Source: an uncultured Tenacibaculum sp. | GTDB lineage: Bacteria; Bacteroidota; Bacteroidia; Flavobacteriales; Flavobacteriaceae | Direction: 5' to 3' | Length of the DNA stretch: 64,000 bases | Assembly (NCBI GenBank): GCA_947493285.1 | Contig: CANLQH010000007.1 | Location: 22,081-86,080, forward strand | Made by a program: the position numbers and the translations under genes | Notes under the pieces: model-generated | Told to the model about the DNA's origin: nothing | Databases searched by the model: none | The model's input: only the letters and a program-made list of their open reading frames with translations | Shown here: piece by piece, positions 27,755-36,616 of the stretch | How positions within the stretch are numbered: the first letter of the stretch is position 1 | How the letters are laid out: the number at the start of each line of letters is the position of its first letter

Positions 27755-27783
27755 AAAGACGATACTTTTTGTACTGCGTTGCA
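27755..27783 (-). promoter_or_regulatory. ECF-type autoregulatory promoter
   Basis: Read on the minus strand, TGCAACG (27783-27777) and CGTCTTT (27761-27755) place AAC and CGTC exactly 16 bp apart, the classic spacing of ECF sigma promoters. It lies 18 bp upstream of the sigma gene start and no TAnnTTTG box is seen there. Confidence 0.6.
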
Positions 27784-27836
27784 TTTTGATGAATATTTAT
27801 TTCTAAATTTACGTTATTATTTCGTTTTCACTTTAC

Positions 27837-28907
27837 ATGATCGATAAAAACAAATCTGCACTTACCGAAAAAGATGGGGTTTCTCAACCAGAAACAACCA
27901 GTAAATCATCCGCAGAAAAAATAAAATTTAGTAGAAAAAAGAAAACCTCAACAAAAGAGTTTGTTACTGAAATATTAGCAGGGAGTATTCCTTTTTTAAG
28001 TAGAGCTATTACTTTGGTTGAAAGCACCAATACAAAACACCAACAACAAGCCAATGAAATATTAGAAGCTTGTTTACCATACGCTAACAAATCTGTGAGA
28101 ATAGGTATTACCGGTGTTCCTGGTGTTGGTAAAAGTACGTTTATCGAATCTTTCGGAAAACATCTAACTTCTTTAGGTAAAAAAGTAGCTGTATTAGCTG
28201 TAGACCCTAGTAGCTCTGTAAACAAAGGAAGTATCTTAGGTGATAAAACGCGTATGGAAGAATTGGTAACTGATAAAAATGCTTTTATTCGTCCTTCTCC
28301 TTCGGGAACTTCGCTAGGTGGTGTTGCGCAAAAAACACGTGAATCTATTATTTTATGTGAAGCTGCTGGTTTTGACACGATTGTTATTGAAACTGTTGGT
28401 GTGGGACAATCTGAAACCGTTGTACATTCTATGACCGACTTCTTCTTATTGTTAAAATTAGCAGGTGCTGGAGATGAATTGCAAGGTATAAAACGTGGAA
28501 TTATAGAAATGGCAGATGCTATCGTAATTAATAAAGCGGATAGCGGTAATGAGAAAAACGCTAAAATTGCTAAAGTTGAATTTAATCGAGCCTTACATTT
28601 ATATCCACCAAAAGATAGTGGATGGCAACCTAAAGTCCTATTAGCTAGTGCGCTTCATCATAAAGGAGTTGATGATGTTTATACAATGATTAATGAATAT
28701 ATAATTGCTGCCAAAAACACTAACTATTTTCAACATAAAAGAAACGAACAAAATAAATACTGGTTGTTAGAAACCATTAATCAGCAGTTAAAAGATAATT
28801 TTTACAACAATCCAACCACAAAAGAATTACTAAATAACGAATTTTCGAAATTAGAAAGCGGAAAAACAACTCCGTTTGCTGCTGCAAATCGTTTATTAAA
28901 AAAATAA
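27837..28907 (+). CDS. meaB: Methylmalonyl-CoA mutase-associated GTPase MeaB (ArgK)
   Basis: The protein has 356 residues. The P-loop G-V-P-G-V-G-K-S-T, the D-P-S-S motif, E-T-V-G-V-G-Q-S-E and N-K-A-D identify the G3E GTPase MeaB, which protects and reloads adenosylcobalamin in methylmalonyl-CoA mutase. The mutase genes are not within this window. It begins 99 bp from the divergent ECF operon; the tRNA-binding protein gene follows after 5 bp. Confidence 0.95.
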   Translation: MIDKNKSALTEKDGVSQPETTSKSSAEKIKFSRKKKTSTKEFVTEILAGSIPFLSRAITLVESTNTKHQQQANEILEACLPYANKSVRIGITGVPGVGKSTFIESFGKHLTSLGKKVAVLAVDPSSSVNKGSILGDKTRMEELVTDKNAFIRPSPSGTSLGGVAQKTRESIILCEAAGFDTIVIETVGVGQSETVVHSMTDFFLLLKLAGAGDELQGIKRGIIEMADAIVINKADSGNEKNAKIAKVEFNRALHLYPPKDSGWQPKVLLASALHHKGVDDVYTMINEYIIAAKNTNYFQHKRNEQNKYWLLETINQQLKDNFYNNPTTKELLNNEFSKLESGKTTPFAAANRLLKK

Positions 28908-28912
28908 TAGCT

Positions 28913-29257
28913 ATGGGAGATAATAATGAATTAAGTTGGAATGACTTTATGAAAGTTGAAATGCGTATTGGTACTATACTTACAGCTGAAGTTTTTAAAG
29001 AAGTTAAAAATCCTGCTTATAAAATGCAGGTAGATTTTGGCGAATACGGAATAAAAAAAACCTCAGCTCAAATAACCAAATTATACCAACCTAAAGATTT
29101 AATAGGAAGACAAGTAGTAGCTGTAGTTAATTTTCCTAAAAAACAAATTGCAACTATGATGAGCGAATGTTTAGTTATGGGTGGTATTGGTGATAATAAA
29201 GAAGTAACTCTTATTTCTCCTGAACGAAAAATTAAAAATGGAACAAGGATTGGTTAG
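28913..29257 (+). CDS. csaA: tRNA-binding domain protein, CsaA-like
   Basis: The protein has 114 residues. It is a single OB-fold tRNA-binding domain with V-E-M-R-I-G-T-I-L near its start and the A-V-V-N-F-P-K-K-Q-I and S-E-C-L-V-M-G motifs. CsaA proteins are dimeric, bind tRNA and show chaperone activity. It probably shares a transcript with meaB (5 bp apart). Confidence 0.9.
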   Translation: MGDNNELSWNDFMKVEMRIGTILTAEVFKEVKNPAYKMQVDFGEYGIKKTSAQITKLYQPKDLIGRQVVAVVNFPKKQIATMMSECLVMGGIGDNKEVTLISPERKIKNGTRIG

Positions 29258-29393
29258 AAATCTAGCTTGATTCTTAACCTGATTGTAATTATCTTTCTTA
29301 AACGTTGAATATAATTTATTAAAACGGATTCATAATTGAGTAAGAACAAATTCGAATATATAGTCTATTCAAAAGAGTAAATATTTTTTTCAT

Positions 29394-29426
29394 TATATTT
29401 GCATAGTCAAACATTGATTAGTCAAA
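29394..29426 (+). promoter_or_regulatory. Promoter with inverted and direct repeats before the MarR gene
   Basis: The -7 box TATATTTG is at 29394-29401. Right over the expected transcription start, TAGTCAA (29404-29410) and TTGATTA (29414-29420) form an inverted repeat with one mismatch, and TAGTCAAA occurs again at 29419-29426, 15 bp from the first. This looks like an operator for the MarR protein encoded next (inference). Confidence 0.55.
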
Positions 29427-29431
29427 TTAAT

Positions 29432-29863
29432 ATGAATTCATTTAGAGAGCAAAGCCCAACTTATCAAATAGCAGTAACAAGAGTAATTATCCTTAAAGAA
29501 TTTAAAAGACATTTAAAAGAAAATGGATTAAAAATAACCCCAGAACAATTAGAACTACTCAATGTATTATTTGAAAAAAACGAACGCTCAATGCAAGAAA
29601 TTACAACTATTACAAAGAAAGACAACTCTGCAACGACACGAATGGTAGATATTCTTGAAAAACAACTGTTTGTAAAAAGAAAGCTATCTAAAACAGACCG
29701 AAGACTAAAACTCATCTGTATTACAGAAAAAGGAACAATCGAAGTAACAAAAGCAAATAAAATTGCAAAGATTTTTATAGATAACGCTACAAAAGATATA
29801 GCAAAAAGTGAGATAGACGTATTCTTATCTGTCATTAAAAAAATAAAGCAAAACATTAGTTAA
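29432..29863 (+). CDS. MarR-family transcription regulator
   Basis: I choose the ATG at 29432 because the longer start (TTG at 29399) would overlap the -7 box. The product has 143 residues. The winged helix shows L-N-V-L-F-E-K-N-E-R-S-M-Q-E-I, then K-K-D-N-S-A-T-T-R-M-V-D-I-L-E and the wing K-T-D-R-R-L-K-L-I, as usual for MarR. It heads a run of three genes (UbiA-like membrane protein, ABM-domain lipoprotein). MarR proteins often sense aromatic compounds or oxidants and repress their own operon. Confidence 0.88.
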   Translation: MNSFREQSPTYQIAVTRVIILKEFKRHLKENGLKITPEQLELLNVLFEKNERSMQEITTITKKDNSATTRMVDILEKQLFVKRKLSKTDRRLKLICITEKGTIEVTKANKIAKIFIDNATKDIAKSEIDVFLSVIKKIKQNIS

Positions 29864-29900
29864 CATTTTGACACACACAAAAACAAGAAATATCTATTCA

Positions 29901-30728
29901 ATGCATTATTTTAAAACAATACTCAACTACATTGTTTATTTAAATGTTATTATAGCCACTTCGGCGGGTGTTCTTATTGCAGGAATTTCCAACCTGTTTG
30001 GCATCGAAAATATTATTGAATATGGTTTTTTTGGTTTTTTTGCAACATTTTTCGTGTACAATTCGCATCGATTAGTTAAAGTAAATTCTGAAACAAAAAC
30101 ACCTTGGTTAAAATGGGTTAGCCGACATAAAAAATTCATTTTAAATTTAAGTGTTTTAAGTGGATTGGTATCAGTTCTATGCTTTATAAAACTCATCAAT
30201 GTAATAAGCATAACAATTGTAGCTTTAATTATCATTGCTGTCTGTATAGCATTTTTTTATGTAATCCGTTTAGGGCAAAAAAATATACGAGAGCTACCCT
30301 ATTTAAAAGTACATTCTATAGCTTTTACTTGGACAGCAATTATTGTTTTATTTCCAATAATGAATGAAAACGTATTTGACTCACAGGTTTTATTATATTT
30401 TATTCCAGCACATTATCTGTATTTTTTAGCAGTTGCAATTCCTTTTGATATTAGAGATTTAAAACATGATTTACCAACACAAAAAACAATTCCGCAAGTA
30501 ATTGGTGTAAAAAATGCAAAAATAGTAGCAGTAATTTTATTAACTATTACAATTTTGCTAATCAATATATTTTCTAATTCTTATTTATTAACACCATTAT
30601 TTCTATTAGCTATATCCGTACAGATACTTTTAGTTGTATCAATTAAATTAACGCAAAAAGATTTTCATTATAATATACTTATAGATGGCTCTATAGCTCT
30701 TTTGGGGTTAAGCTATTTAATCTCATAA
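29901..30728 (+). CDS. UbiA-prenyltransferase-like membrane protein
   Basis: About 275 residues from the ATG at 29901 (a TTG at 29868 extends the frame but adds a non-membrane stretch). There are eight to nine membrane helices. The second Asp-rich motif of UbiA enzymes is present (D-I-R-D-L-K-H-D), but the first motif, normally N-D-x-x-D, is replaced by N-S-H-R-L-V-K. It could be a divergent prenyltransferase with altered metal binding or a non-catalytic relative. It is in the MarR operon, 37 bp after the MarR gene. Confidence 0.6.
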   Translation: MHYFKTILNYIVYLNVIIATSAGVLIAGISNLFGIENIIEYGFFGFFATFFVYNSHRLVKVNSETKTPWLKWVSRHKKFILNLSVLSGLVSVLCFIKLINVISITIVALIIIAVCIAFFYVIRLGQKNIRELPYLKVHSIAFTWTAIIVLFPIMNENVFDSQVLLYFIPAHYLYFLAVAIPFDIRDLKHDLPTQKTIPQVIGVKNAKIVAVILLTITILLINIFSNSYLLTPLFLLAISVQILLVVSIKLTQKDFHYNILIDGSIALLGLSYLIS

Positions 30729-30747
30729 ACAATTAAAATTAAACAAT

Positions 30748-31170
30748 ATGAAACAGACATTAAACATCACAAAAGCAATTTTAATTACATTGTTATTTTT
30801 AGGAATAACATCGTGTAACAATAAGAAAAAAACTGAAACAACAACTAAAAGCGAAAAAAATATGACAAGTGAGAACAAAAACCACACAGTACTAATTAAC
30901 CCATTTGAAGTTCCAGCAGGAAAATTAGAAGCCTCAATTAAATATTGGGAAGACTGTAGAGACTTTTTAAAAACACAACCAGGATATGTGTCTACAGAAT
31001 TACATCAGTCAATAAAAGATGATGCTAAATTTGAATTGATTAATGTTGCCGTTTGGGAAAGTCCGAAAGCGTTTATGGAAGCTACTAAAAAAATGATGCA
31101 ACAACCGAATATTGTTCCTGTTGAGGGGTTAAAACCAACACCATCGCTTTACTCTGTAATTAGAGAATAA
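30748..31170 (+). CDS. Lipoprotein with antibiotic-biosynthesis-monooxygenase (ABM) domain
   Basis: The protein has 140 residues. The N-terminus is a lipoprotein signal (L-G-I-T-S-C), followed by a Lys/Thr-rich spacer and an ABM-like dimeric alpha/beta-barrel domain (P-G-Y-V-S-T-E-L-H, F-E-L-I-N-V-A-V-W-E-S-P-K-A-F). ABM enzymes oxidise quinol-like aromatics or degrade haem; an exported, lipid-anchored version is less usual. It is the last gene of the MarR operon. Confidence 0.75.
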   Translation: MKQTLNITKAILITLLFLGITSCNNKKKTETTTKSEKNMTSENKNHTVLINPFEVPAGKLEASIKYWEDCRDFLKTQPGYVSTELHQSIKDDAKFELINVAVWESPKAFMEATKKMMQQPNIVPVEGLKPTPSLYSVIRE

Positions 31171-31203
31171 TTATATAAATTAAAAATTGATTAATACTGT
31201 AAA

Positions 31204-31340
31204 ACTGCCAGCAGGTAACAACATGTATAAGTAATAGTGGTTTGGGTGTAAACTCGAACCGCTTTCCTTTTTTATTAAGTATATTGCTAAATGAAAGTGT
31301 ATTCAAAAAATCCGCTACTACACAAACACATTAGCGAAAC
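31204..31340 (+). repeat. Candidate dispersed intergenic repeat/inverted-repeat element
   Basis: The gap 31171-31407 has no ORF. It starts with gccagcaggtaacaac and holds an imperfect hairpin AGTGGTT...AACCGCT (about 31234-31262) and further short segments rich in GCTA/TAGC. From memory, intergenic sequences of this kind (gtaacaac.gtataa followed by a GC-richer hairpin) recur in flavobacterial genomes; this needs a genome search. No gene function is proposed. Confidence 0.35.
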
Positions 31341-31407
31341 CTCACCAAAACGTTTTATCAAAAAATCTAATTAACGTATCTTGCAGGCTTATCAAAAGAT
31401 AAATAGA

Positions 31408-33249
31408 ATGCAAGACAATAAAACGCTTAACTATATAAAAAGTGTATTAGAAAATATGCCTAATGATTGGTTAAATCTAACTACACATCGACTAGATATT
31501 TATGTTGAAAAACTAGCTAAAACTCAGTTTTTAGAACAGTTTGAAAACCTATATAAAAATAATAATGCCGATTTTTCTGCATTGAATGAATTACCTACTG
31601 CTTACGATTATATTCGCTTAGGGCACCCACTTTCTTCTGTATTAGAATGGACTATTGCCAAACTGCACAATATAAAAGCAGAAAATGTAATTAGTTTTTC
31701 TTCACAAACAGTTCCTGTTTTAGCTGTTTTAAGAAAAAACTTATTCCTAAATAAAAAAACACAAGTAGTATATACAAATGAGCTACCTAATTTTTTTGAT
31801 GCAGAAACTATAAAGAACGTTTATGGGTATAACTTTGAATTAAAGAAAGTTGATAATGTAGATGAGATTTCAAAATTCGACGGAAGTGTTATTTTCATCT
31901 CTAATCAAGATGATATTTGTAATTTCAATCTTACTTCAAACGTTGATTTTTTCATTAATACAAACAATCAACTAGGAAGCATTTTATTTGTAAATGGTGA
32001 ACATAATGAAAATTATATTTCAGAAATTCAACACGTAAGAAGAAGAGAAACCATTGCAATGACACCTGCTAACTGTTTAGTAGCCTTACAAGCATTAACA
32101 GAGCAACCTACTGAAGCTTCAACAGGTAATTTAGAAGCAAACAAAGCAGCAGTTTTAAATTCAATTAACACGATTACCAATACAACTACAAAAGCATTGG
32201 TGGGTTCTAGTGGATTATCGATACAATATGCCATTTTAATGGGATTGGTTGACAATGCTATACAAAACCATAAAGGAAAAGACATTAAAATTGTAGTGCC
32301 TCCTAACTGTTATGGTGGTACGAACGACCAAGCACGTCGTGTTGCTGCTTGTATAGATAATGTAGAAGTAGTTGATTTTGCTGTAGATGGAGATAACGAT
32401 ATGGTGGAAAGTATTGATGCTGTTTTAACCGAAATCGCAAAAGCAGATGCTGTTCCGTATATCATTGCTGAGATACCAACCAACCCAAGGGTTGAAGTTC
32501 CTAACTTAAATGATTTAAGAGATGTTTTAAGTAAAGAACGTATAACTGCAAATGGCAATATTGCCGTAGATCCTGTTTTTATTTTAGATCAAACATTTTG
32601 CCCTAATGTTCATTTTTTAGGAGATACTGATATTTTATCAACTGTTAGAACTATTTCTTTTGCGAGTGGTTCTAAGTTTCCAAGCGGAGGAAAATGTACT
32701 GCAGGCTATTGTGTTGGAAATAAAAAATCTGGTGATTTAATTAATACAATAGAAAAGCATTTATTGTTATGTGATAATGAAGCAACTGATCTTCAATATG
32801 AAATTTTAGCAAAGCAAATGCCTTCTATGAATCAACGAGTAGCTGATGCTTATAAAAATACGCGTGAATTCGTAAATTATATTAAAGAGGTTTTACCAGC
32901 AGCTAAAATCAATTTTGTTTCTGAAGAATTAGCGCAACAAGGATTTACCCCATCTGTTTTTTCATTAGACCTACCTACTAAAGGAAATAGTGATGAAGAA
33001 AGAGAAACTTATAAAAGAGCGCTAAACTTAAAGTTAATCAACTTAATGATTACTGAGATACCAAACGAAAGTAAGTATTGTGTAAGTTATGGGCAGTTAA
33101 AAGGATGTTATTGGACGATTCCTGCAACATCTACTCAAGGAACAACTAAAGAAGGTGATAAAGATTATATTGCTCGTGTAGCACTTTCACCAAATATGGA
33201 TCTTGAATTGCATAAAAAAGTATTTTTAGATTTTGTAGAAAGTATTTAA
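31408..33249 (+). CDS. PLP-dependent Cys/Met-metabolism-like enzyme
   Basis: About 613 residues from the ATG at 31408; the frame can extend to TTG at 31381. The C-terminal two thirds look like a fold-type I PLP enzyme of the cystathionine gamma-synthase group: G-S-S-G-L near the cofactor phosphate, F-I-L-D-Q-T-F for the Asp that contacts the pyridine, and S-F-A-S-G-S-K-F-P-S-G-G with the probable Schiff-base Lys. The N-terminal 200 residues also look PLP-enzyme-like but weakly. It is longer than typical gamma-synthases (about 400). The reaction is not determined. Confidence 0.7.
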   Translation: MQDNKTLNYIKSVLENMPNDWLNLTTHRLDIYVEKLAKTQFLEQFENLYKNNNADFSALNELPTAYDYIRLGHPLSSVLEWTIAKLHNIKAENVISFSSQTVPVLAVLRKNLFLNKKTQVVYTNELPNFFDAETIKNVYGYNFELKKVDNVDEISKFDGSVIFISNQDDICNFNLTSNVDFFINTNNQLGSILFVNGEHNENYISEIQHVRRRETIAMTPANCLVALQALTEQPTEASTGNLEANKAAVLNSINTITNTTTKALVGSSGLSIQYAILMGLVDNAIQNHKGKDIKIVVPPNCYGGTNDQARRVAACIDNVEVVDFAVDGDNDMVESIDAVLTEIAKADAVPYIIAEIPTNPRVEVPNLNDLRDVLSKERITANGNIAVDPVFILDQTFCPNVHFLGDTDILSTVRTISFASGSKFPSGGKCTAGYCVGNKKSGDLINTIEKHLLLCDNEATDLQYEILAKQMPSMNQRVADAYKNTREFVNYIKEVLPAAKINFVSEELAQQGFTPSVFSLDLPTKGNSDEERETYKRALNLKLINLMITEIPNESKYCVSYGQLKGCYWTIPATSTQGTTKEGDKDYIARVALSPNMDLELHKKVFLDFVESI

Positions 33250-33294
33250 TCACAGGGCAATAGCCAAGGATTTAATTTCCTATATTCTATGATA

Positions 33295-33338
33295 ATAACA
33301 AGGTTCATTCAGAGAAGAATGAACCTTGTTATTTTTTT
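33295..33338 (+). terminator. Strong terminator after the PLP enzyme gene
   Basis: A 16-bp perfect stem (33295-33310 with 33317-33332), loop agagaa, followed by a T run. It lies between convergent genes and mainly serves the plus-strand gene. Confidence 0.92.
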
Positions 33339-33382
33339 ATGCTAAATTTTAAAAAATTGAGTTTTTGACTGTCCTTCTACGA

Positions 33383-34237
33383 CTAAAATCTCCAACAAAC
33401 AATTCGAGTTACTTTATTTCCTTGATTCATCGGAATTACTTTAAACTCTGCTACTTTTAATTTTTTAGCAGAAGCTTGTAAACTCTCTACATTCTCTTTT
33501 TTAGAAACCAAACTGGTAAACCATTTACTTGCTTTTGGATGTAATGAACTTTCATATAAATAGGTATGTAAAAAAGCTTTCTCGCCACCAACATACCATA
33601 ATTCATTTGAGTTTCCAGCGAAATTACGAACAGCGTTATTTCCTAAATTCCTAGATTTTCTTCTGTTTGCTCCCCTAGCCTCTTCTGCCGATTTGTAAAA
33701 AGGCGGATTACACATAGTTACCGTAAAAGAATCATCATCTTTTAAAATCTCTTTTAAAATATGCTCTTCTTTAAACTGCTGTCTTAATTCAACTTTATCA
33801 GTAAAACTGTTATCATCAATAATATCCTGGGCGTAATCTAACGAATCTAAATCGATATCTGTCGCAACAAAATTCCAATCGTATTCAACTATTCCTAACA
33901 AAGGGTAAATACAACTAGCACCTGTACCGATATCTAGAACTGTGACCTCTTTTTCATTTCCAATTAAATCAGCTAAATGATGAATATAATCTACTCTACC
34001 AGGAATTGGAGGGCATAAATTATCATCAGAAAAGTTCCAGTCTTTAATATTATAGTGAGCTGCTAATAATGCTTTATTGAACTCTTTAACCGCAATAGGA
34101 TCAGAAAAATCAATTGTTTCTTTATCAAACTTCTCAATAACGAATTCCGTTATTTTTGGATATTTCTCTTTTAAGAATTTAAAATCGTATCCGTTTTTGT
34201 GTTTGTTATTTTTATGTAATCCTTTTTTATCTGCCAT
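33383..34237 (-). CDS. rlmF: 23S rRNA (adenine(1618)-N6)-methyltransferase RlmF
   Basis: The protein has 284 residues. V-L-D-I-G-T-G-A-S-C-I-Y is the S-adenosylmethionine motif I, and C-N-P-P-F-Y is the N-P-P-F motif of N6-adenine methyltransferases; F-K-E-K-Y-P near the start is typical for RlmF, which methylates A1618 of 23S rRNA. Its start codon overlaps the bshC stop by one base. Confidence 0.93.
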   Translation of the reverse strand: MADKKGLHKNNKHKNGYDFKFLKEKYPKITEFVIEKFDKETIDFSDPIAVKEFNKALLAAHYNIKDWNFSDDNLCPPIPGRVDYIHHLADLIGNEKEVTVLDIGTGASCIYPLLGIVEYDWNFVATDIDLDSLDYAQDIIDDNSFTDKVELRQQFKEEHILKEILKDDDSFTVTMCNPPFYKSAEEARGANRRKSRNLGNNAVRNFAGNSNELWYVGGEKAFLHTYLYESSLHPKASKWFTSLVSKKENVESLQASAKKLKVAEFKVIPMNQGNKVTRIVCWRF

Positions 34238-35829
34238 TAAAGTGTAAGTACTGTGAATTCTAATTGTAACGGATGTAAATTCTCTTTTAATGTTTTTATA
34301 AAAGTAGCTCCGTATTCTAAATAATATTCCGAAAAATTACGTTGTCGTTCTTCTAAACTTTGATTTGGTAATATTTCGTTTTGCAATAATACGATTCTAT
34401 CAACCAATTCCTTCTGTTTTCTTTTTTCTGCTCGCAACCAACGCTTTTCAAGATTCTGTAATCCTTTTAATTGCTTTTTCTCTTGAGCATTTACAGCTCC
34501 TACAAATGAAACATCTGTTTTTTTAGCAACAGTTCGTAACTCAAGAAACTGGTCTTGTAAAAACTGTTTCTGCTGCGCAAAATCTACTTTTACTTCTGAA
34601 CTTTCTAAAACTTTTTGAGCTAGTAAATCATTTTGTTTCTTAAACAACTCTTCAATCGAAATATTCAAGTTGTTTAACTTTTTTTGCTGCTTTTCAGAAA
34701 TTACTTGAACTGAGTTTCTTAACAATAGAATTGGAAATGGAATTTCTACCGCTTCGAAATACTTTTTTAATTCAAACCAATACGCTAATTCACCACCTCC
34801 ACCGATGTAACATAAGTTTGGTAAAATTACCTCTTGATATAATGGACGCATTATTACATTTGGAGAAAAGCACTCTGGGTTTTCATTCAAGTGTTTTAAA
34901 ATCCCGTCTTTAGTCCACGTAATATTCGTTTCATTAACTTTATACAATCCATCTTCAAAAACTATACGCTCACGAATTTCATCAGTTAAGTAAAATAAAT
35001 TGATTTCTCTCGGATTTACTTGAACCTTATAATTCTTTTCTAACTCAGAAATTGTTTCCGTTACCTTCTTATGAGAAATTTGTTCAGTTAACTCTCTTTC
35101 AACATAAGGAACAAACTCTTGCTTTAACGCTTTATCATCAGCATCAATAATTACCAGACCATACTCACCAAATAATTCATTGGCAATATATCGTGTTGCA
35201 CTAGCTAAAGTATCGTGTTTTAAATACCCATCTTTAAAAAGCTGACTTAAATACTGTGCATTTTTAGAAGTCCCTAAATGATTTGATAACACTTCTAAAA
35301 CTTCATTTAAATCTTCAGTAGAAAAACGCCCTACTCCACCTGTTTGGTCAGAATTCCACTGAACTTTCTTTCCTTTAAAATTAAAATAATTAATCTCTTC
35401 AAAATCGTGATCTTCAGTAGCCATCCAATAAATAGGAACAAAATTCTCATTTGGATTCTCACCTCTTAACTCTTCACACAAATTAATTACCGAAAGTATT
35501 TTATATAAAAAATATAACGGACCTGTAAACAAGTTTAATTGATGTCCTGTGATAATTGTAAACGTGTTCTCTAAACTTAAATCGTTTATATTCTTAGCAG
35601 TTTCTTCTGAAGTTTTAACTTGACTGTATTGTTTTTTTAAAACGTCAACCAAAGTTTTTCTAGATTCAGTTTTAAATGAATCTCTTTTAATTGCTATTTG
35701 TTTATTTAATCCTTCTATAGATGGATAGTTACCATAAAAAGGCATTGTATTTTCATTTTTCTCTAAATAATCAATCATTGTTTTAGAGAAAAAACCTGTT
35801 GCTTTAAAAGGGATATTTGTTACTTTCAT
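34237..35829 (-). CDS. bshC: Bacillithiol biosynthesis cysteine-adding enzyme BshC
   Basis: The protein has 530 residues, the usual length for BshC. The Rossmann-like N-terminal part includes T-G-H-Q-L-N-L-F-T-G-P-L-Y and I-Y-W-M-A-T-E-D-H-D-F-E-E-I, both typical, and a coiled coil follows near the C-terminus. BshC joins cysteine to glucosaminyl-malate in the last step of bacillithiol synthesis, so the organism probably uses this thiol. It sits between a methyltransferase gene and rlmF with almost no gaps. Confidence 0.93.
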   Translation of the reverse strand: MKVTNIPFKATGFFSKTMIDYLEKNENTMPFYGNYPSIEGLNKQIAIKRDSFKTESRKTLVDVLKKQYSQVKTSEETAKNINDLSLENTFTIITGHQLNLFTGPLYFLYKILSVINLCEELRGENPNENFVPIYWMATEDHDFEEINYFNFKGKKVQWNSDQTGGVGRFSTEDLNEVLEVLSNHLGTSKNAQYLSQLFKDGYLKHDTLASATRYIANELFGEYGLVIIDADDKALKQEFVPYVERELTEQISHKKVTETISELEKNYKVQVNPREINLFYLTDEIRERIVFEDGLYKVNETNITWTKDGILKHLNENPECFSPNVIMRPLYQEVILPNLCYIGGGGELAYWFELKKYFEAVEIPFPILLLRNSVQVISEKQQKKLNNLNISIEELFKKQNDLLAQKVLESSEVKVDFAQQKQFLQDQFLELRTVAKKTDVSFVGAVNAQEKKQLKGLQNLEKRWLRAEKRKQKELVDRIVLLQNEILPNQSLEERQRNFSEYYLEYGATFIKTLKENLHPLQLEFTVLTL

Positions 35830-36495
35830 TTACTTACTTTTTCGTTGAAACAATGTATAAACATATGGTCTTTCTCCTCCGTAAGGGTTTATAAAATTGT
35901 GATTAAAATCTTCTTTTAAAACAAAATCATCTCCTAATCTTTCTTGCAACATATCGGTATTATAACGTTGTAATTCTAAACCGCAACATTTTTCAGCTCC
36001 ATCTAAAGCAAAAACTGCAATAATCACAAACCCATTTGGACTCACTACTTTTTTAACTAAATTAAAGTAAGCGTCTTGCTCTTCTTTCTTTAAAAAGAAA
36101 TGCAATACCGCTCTATCGTTCCAAATAGCAACATTATCAAGTTTTTTTAACTCGGTTGAATTGGTTAAATCATCTATAATAAAACTCACTTTAGAAGCCT
36201 CTTCTCCTAATCGTTCTTTTAAGTCACTTAATGCTTTCTCAGAAAAATCGTTTGCTATTATATTAGAATATCCTCTTGCTAACAATTCATCAACTAACAT
36301 TGATGAACCAACACCAACATTTAAAATTTTGGCGCTTTTATCTATTCCAGTTTTATGTATTAAGTCTAATGTTTCTTTTGAACTTTCTTCATACCATCCT
36401 AACTTCTCAGTAGTGTTTTTGGCATAAGCGGTATTCCAGTGTGTTTTTAGGTTATTCTCATCTGGAATTTTACAATCACTCTCTTTTGTAGTCAT
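35830..36495 (-). CDS. Class I SAM-dependent methyltransferase
   Basis: The protein has 221 residues. I-L-N-V-G-V-G-S-S-M-L-V-D-E-L is motif I of SAM methyltransferases, preceded by H-W-N-T-A-Y and followed by V-A-I-W-N-D-R-A-V-L-H-F, which resembles thiopurine-type/UbiE-like small-molecule enzymes. The substrate is unknown. It leads an operon with bshC and rlmF (gaps of 0 and -1 bp). A TAnnTTTG box on the minus strand (36507-36500) ends 5 bp before its ATG. Confidence 0.85.
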   Translation of the reverse strand: MTTKESDCKIPDENNLKTHWNTAYAKNTTEKLGWYEESSKETLDLIHKTGIDKSAKILNVGVGSSMLVDELLARGYSNIIANDFSEKALSDLKERLGEEASKVSFIIDDLTNSTELKKLDNVAIWNDRAVLHFFLKKEEQDAYFNLVKKVVSPNGFVIIAVFALDGAEKCCGLELQRYNTDMLQERLGDDFVLKEDFNHNFINPYGGERPYVYTLFQRKSK

Positions 36496-36616
36496 AGCTC
36501 AAAAATAGTAAAATTTGATGCTTTGTCGAAAACAAAACAATATTCTAACAGATTTTTAACTTCATTCTTTTTTAAACCATCAAATTGGCTATTTTTACAT
36601 TTAGTAAAACGAATCT

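Noticed and set aside
27884..28378. 164-codon open frame on the minus strand inside meaB.
   Set aside because: It is a shadow of the strongly supported meaB frame, with no family features of its own.
29464..29856. 130-codon hydrophobic frame opposite the MarR gene.
   Set aside because: Antisense shadow; the hydrophobic look follows from A-rich sense codons.
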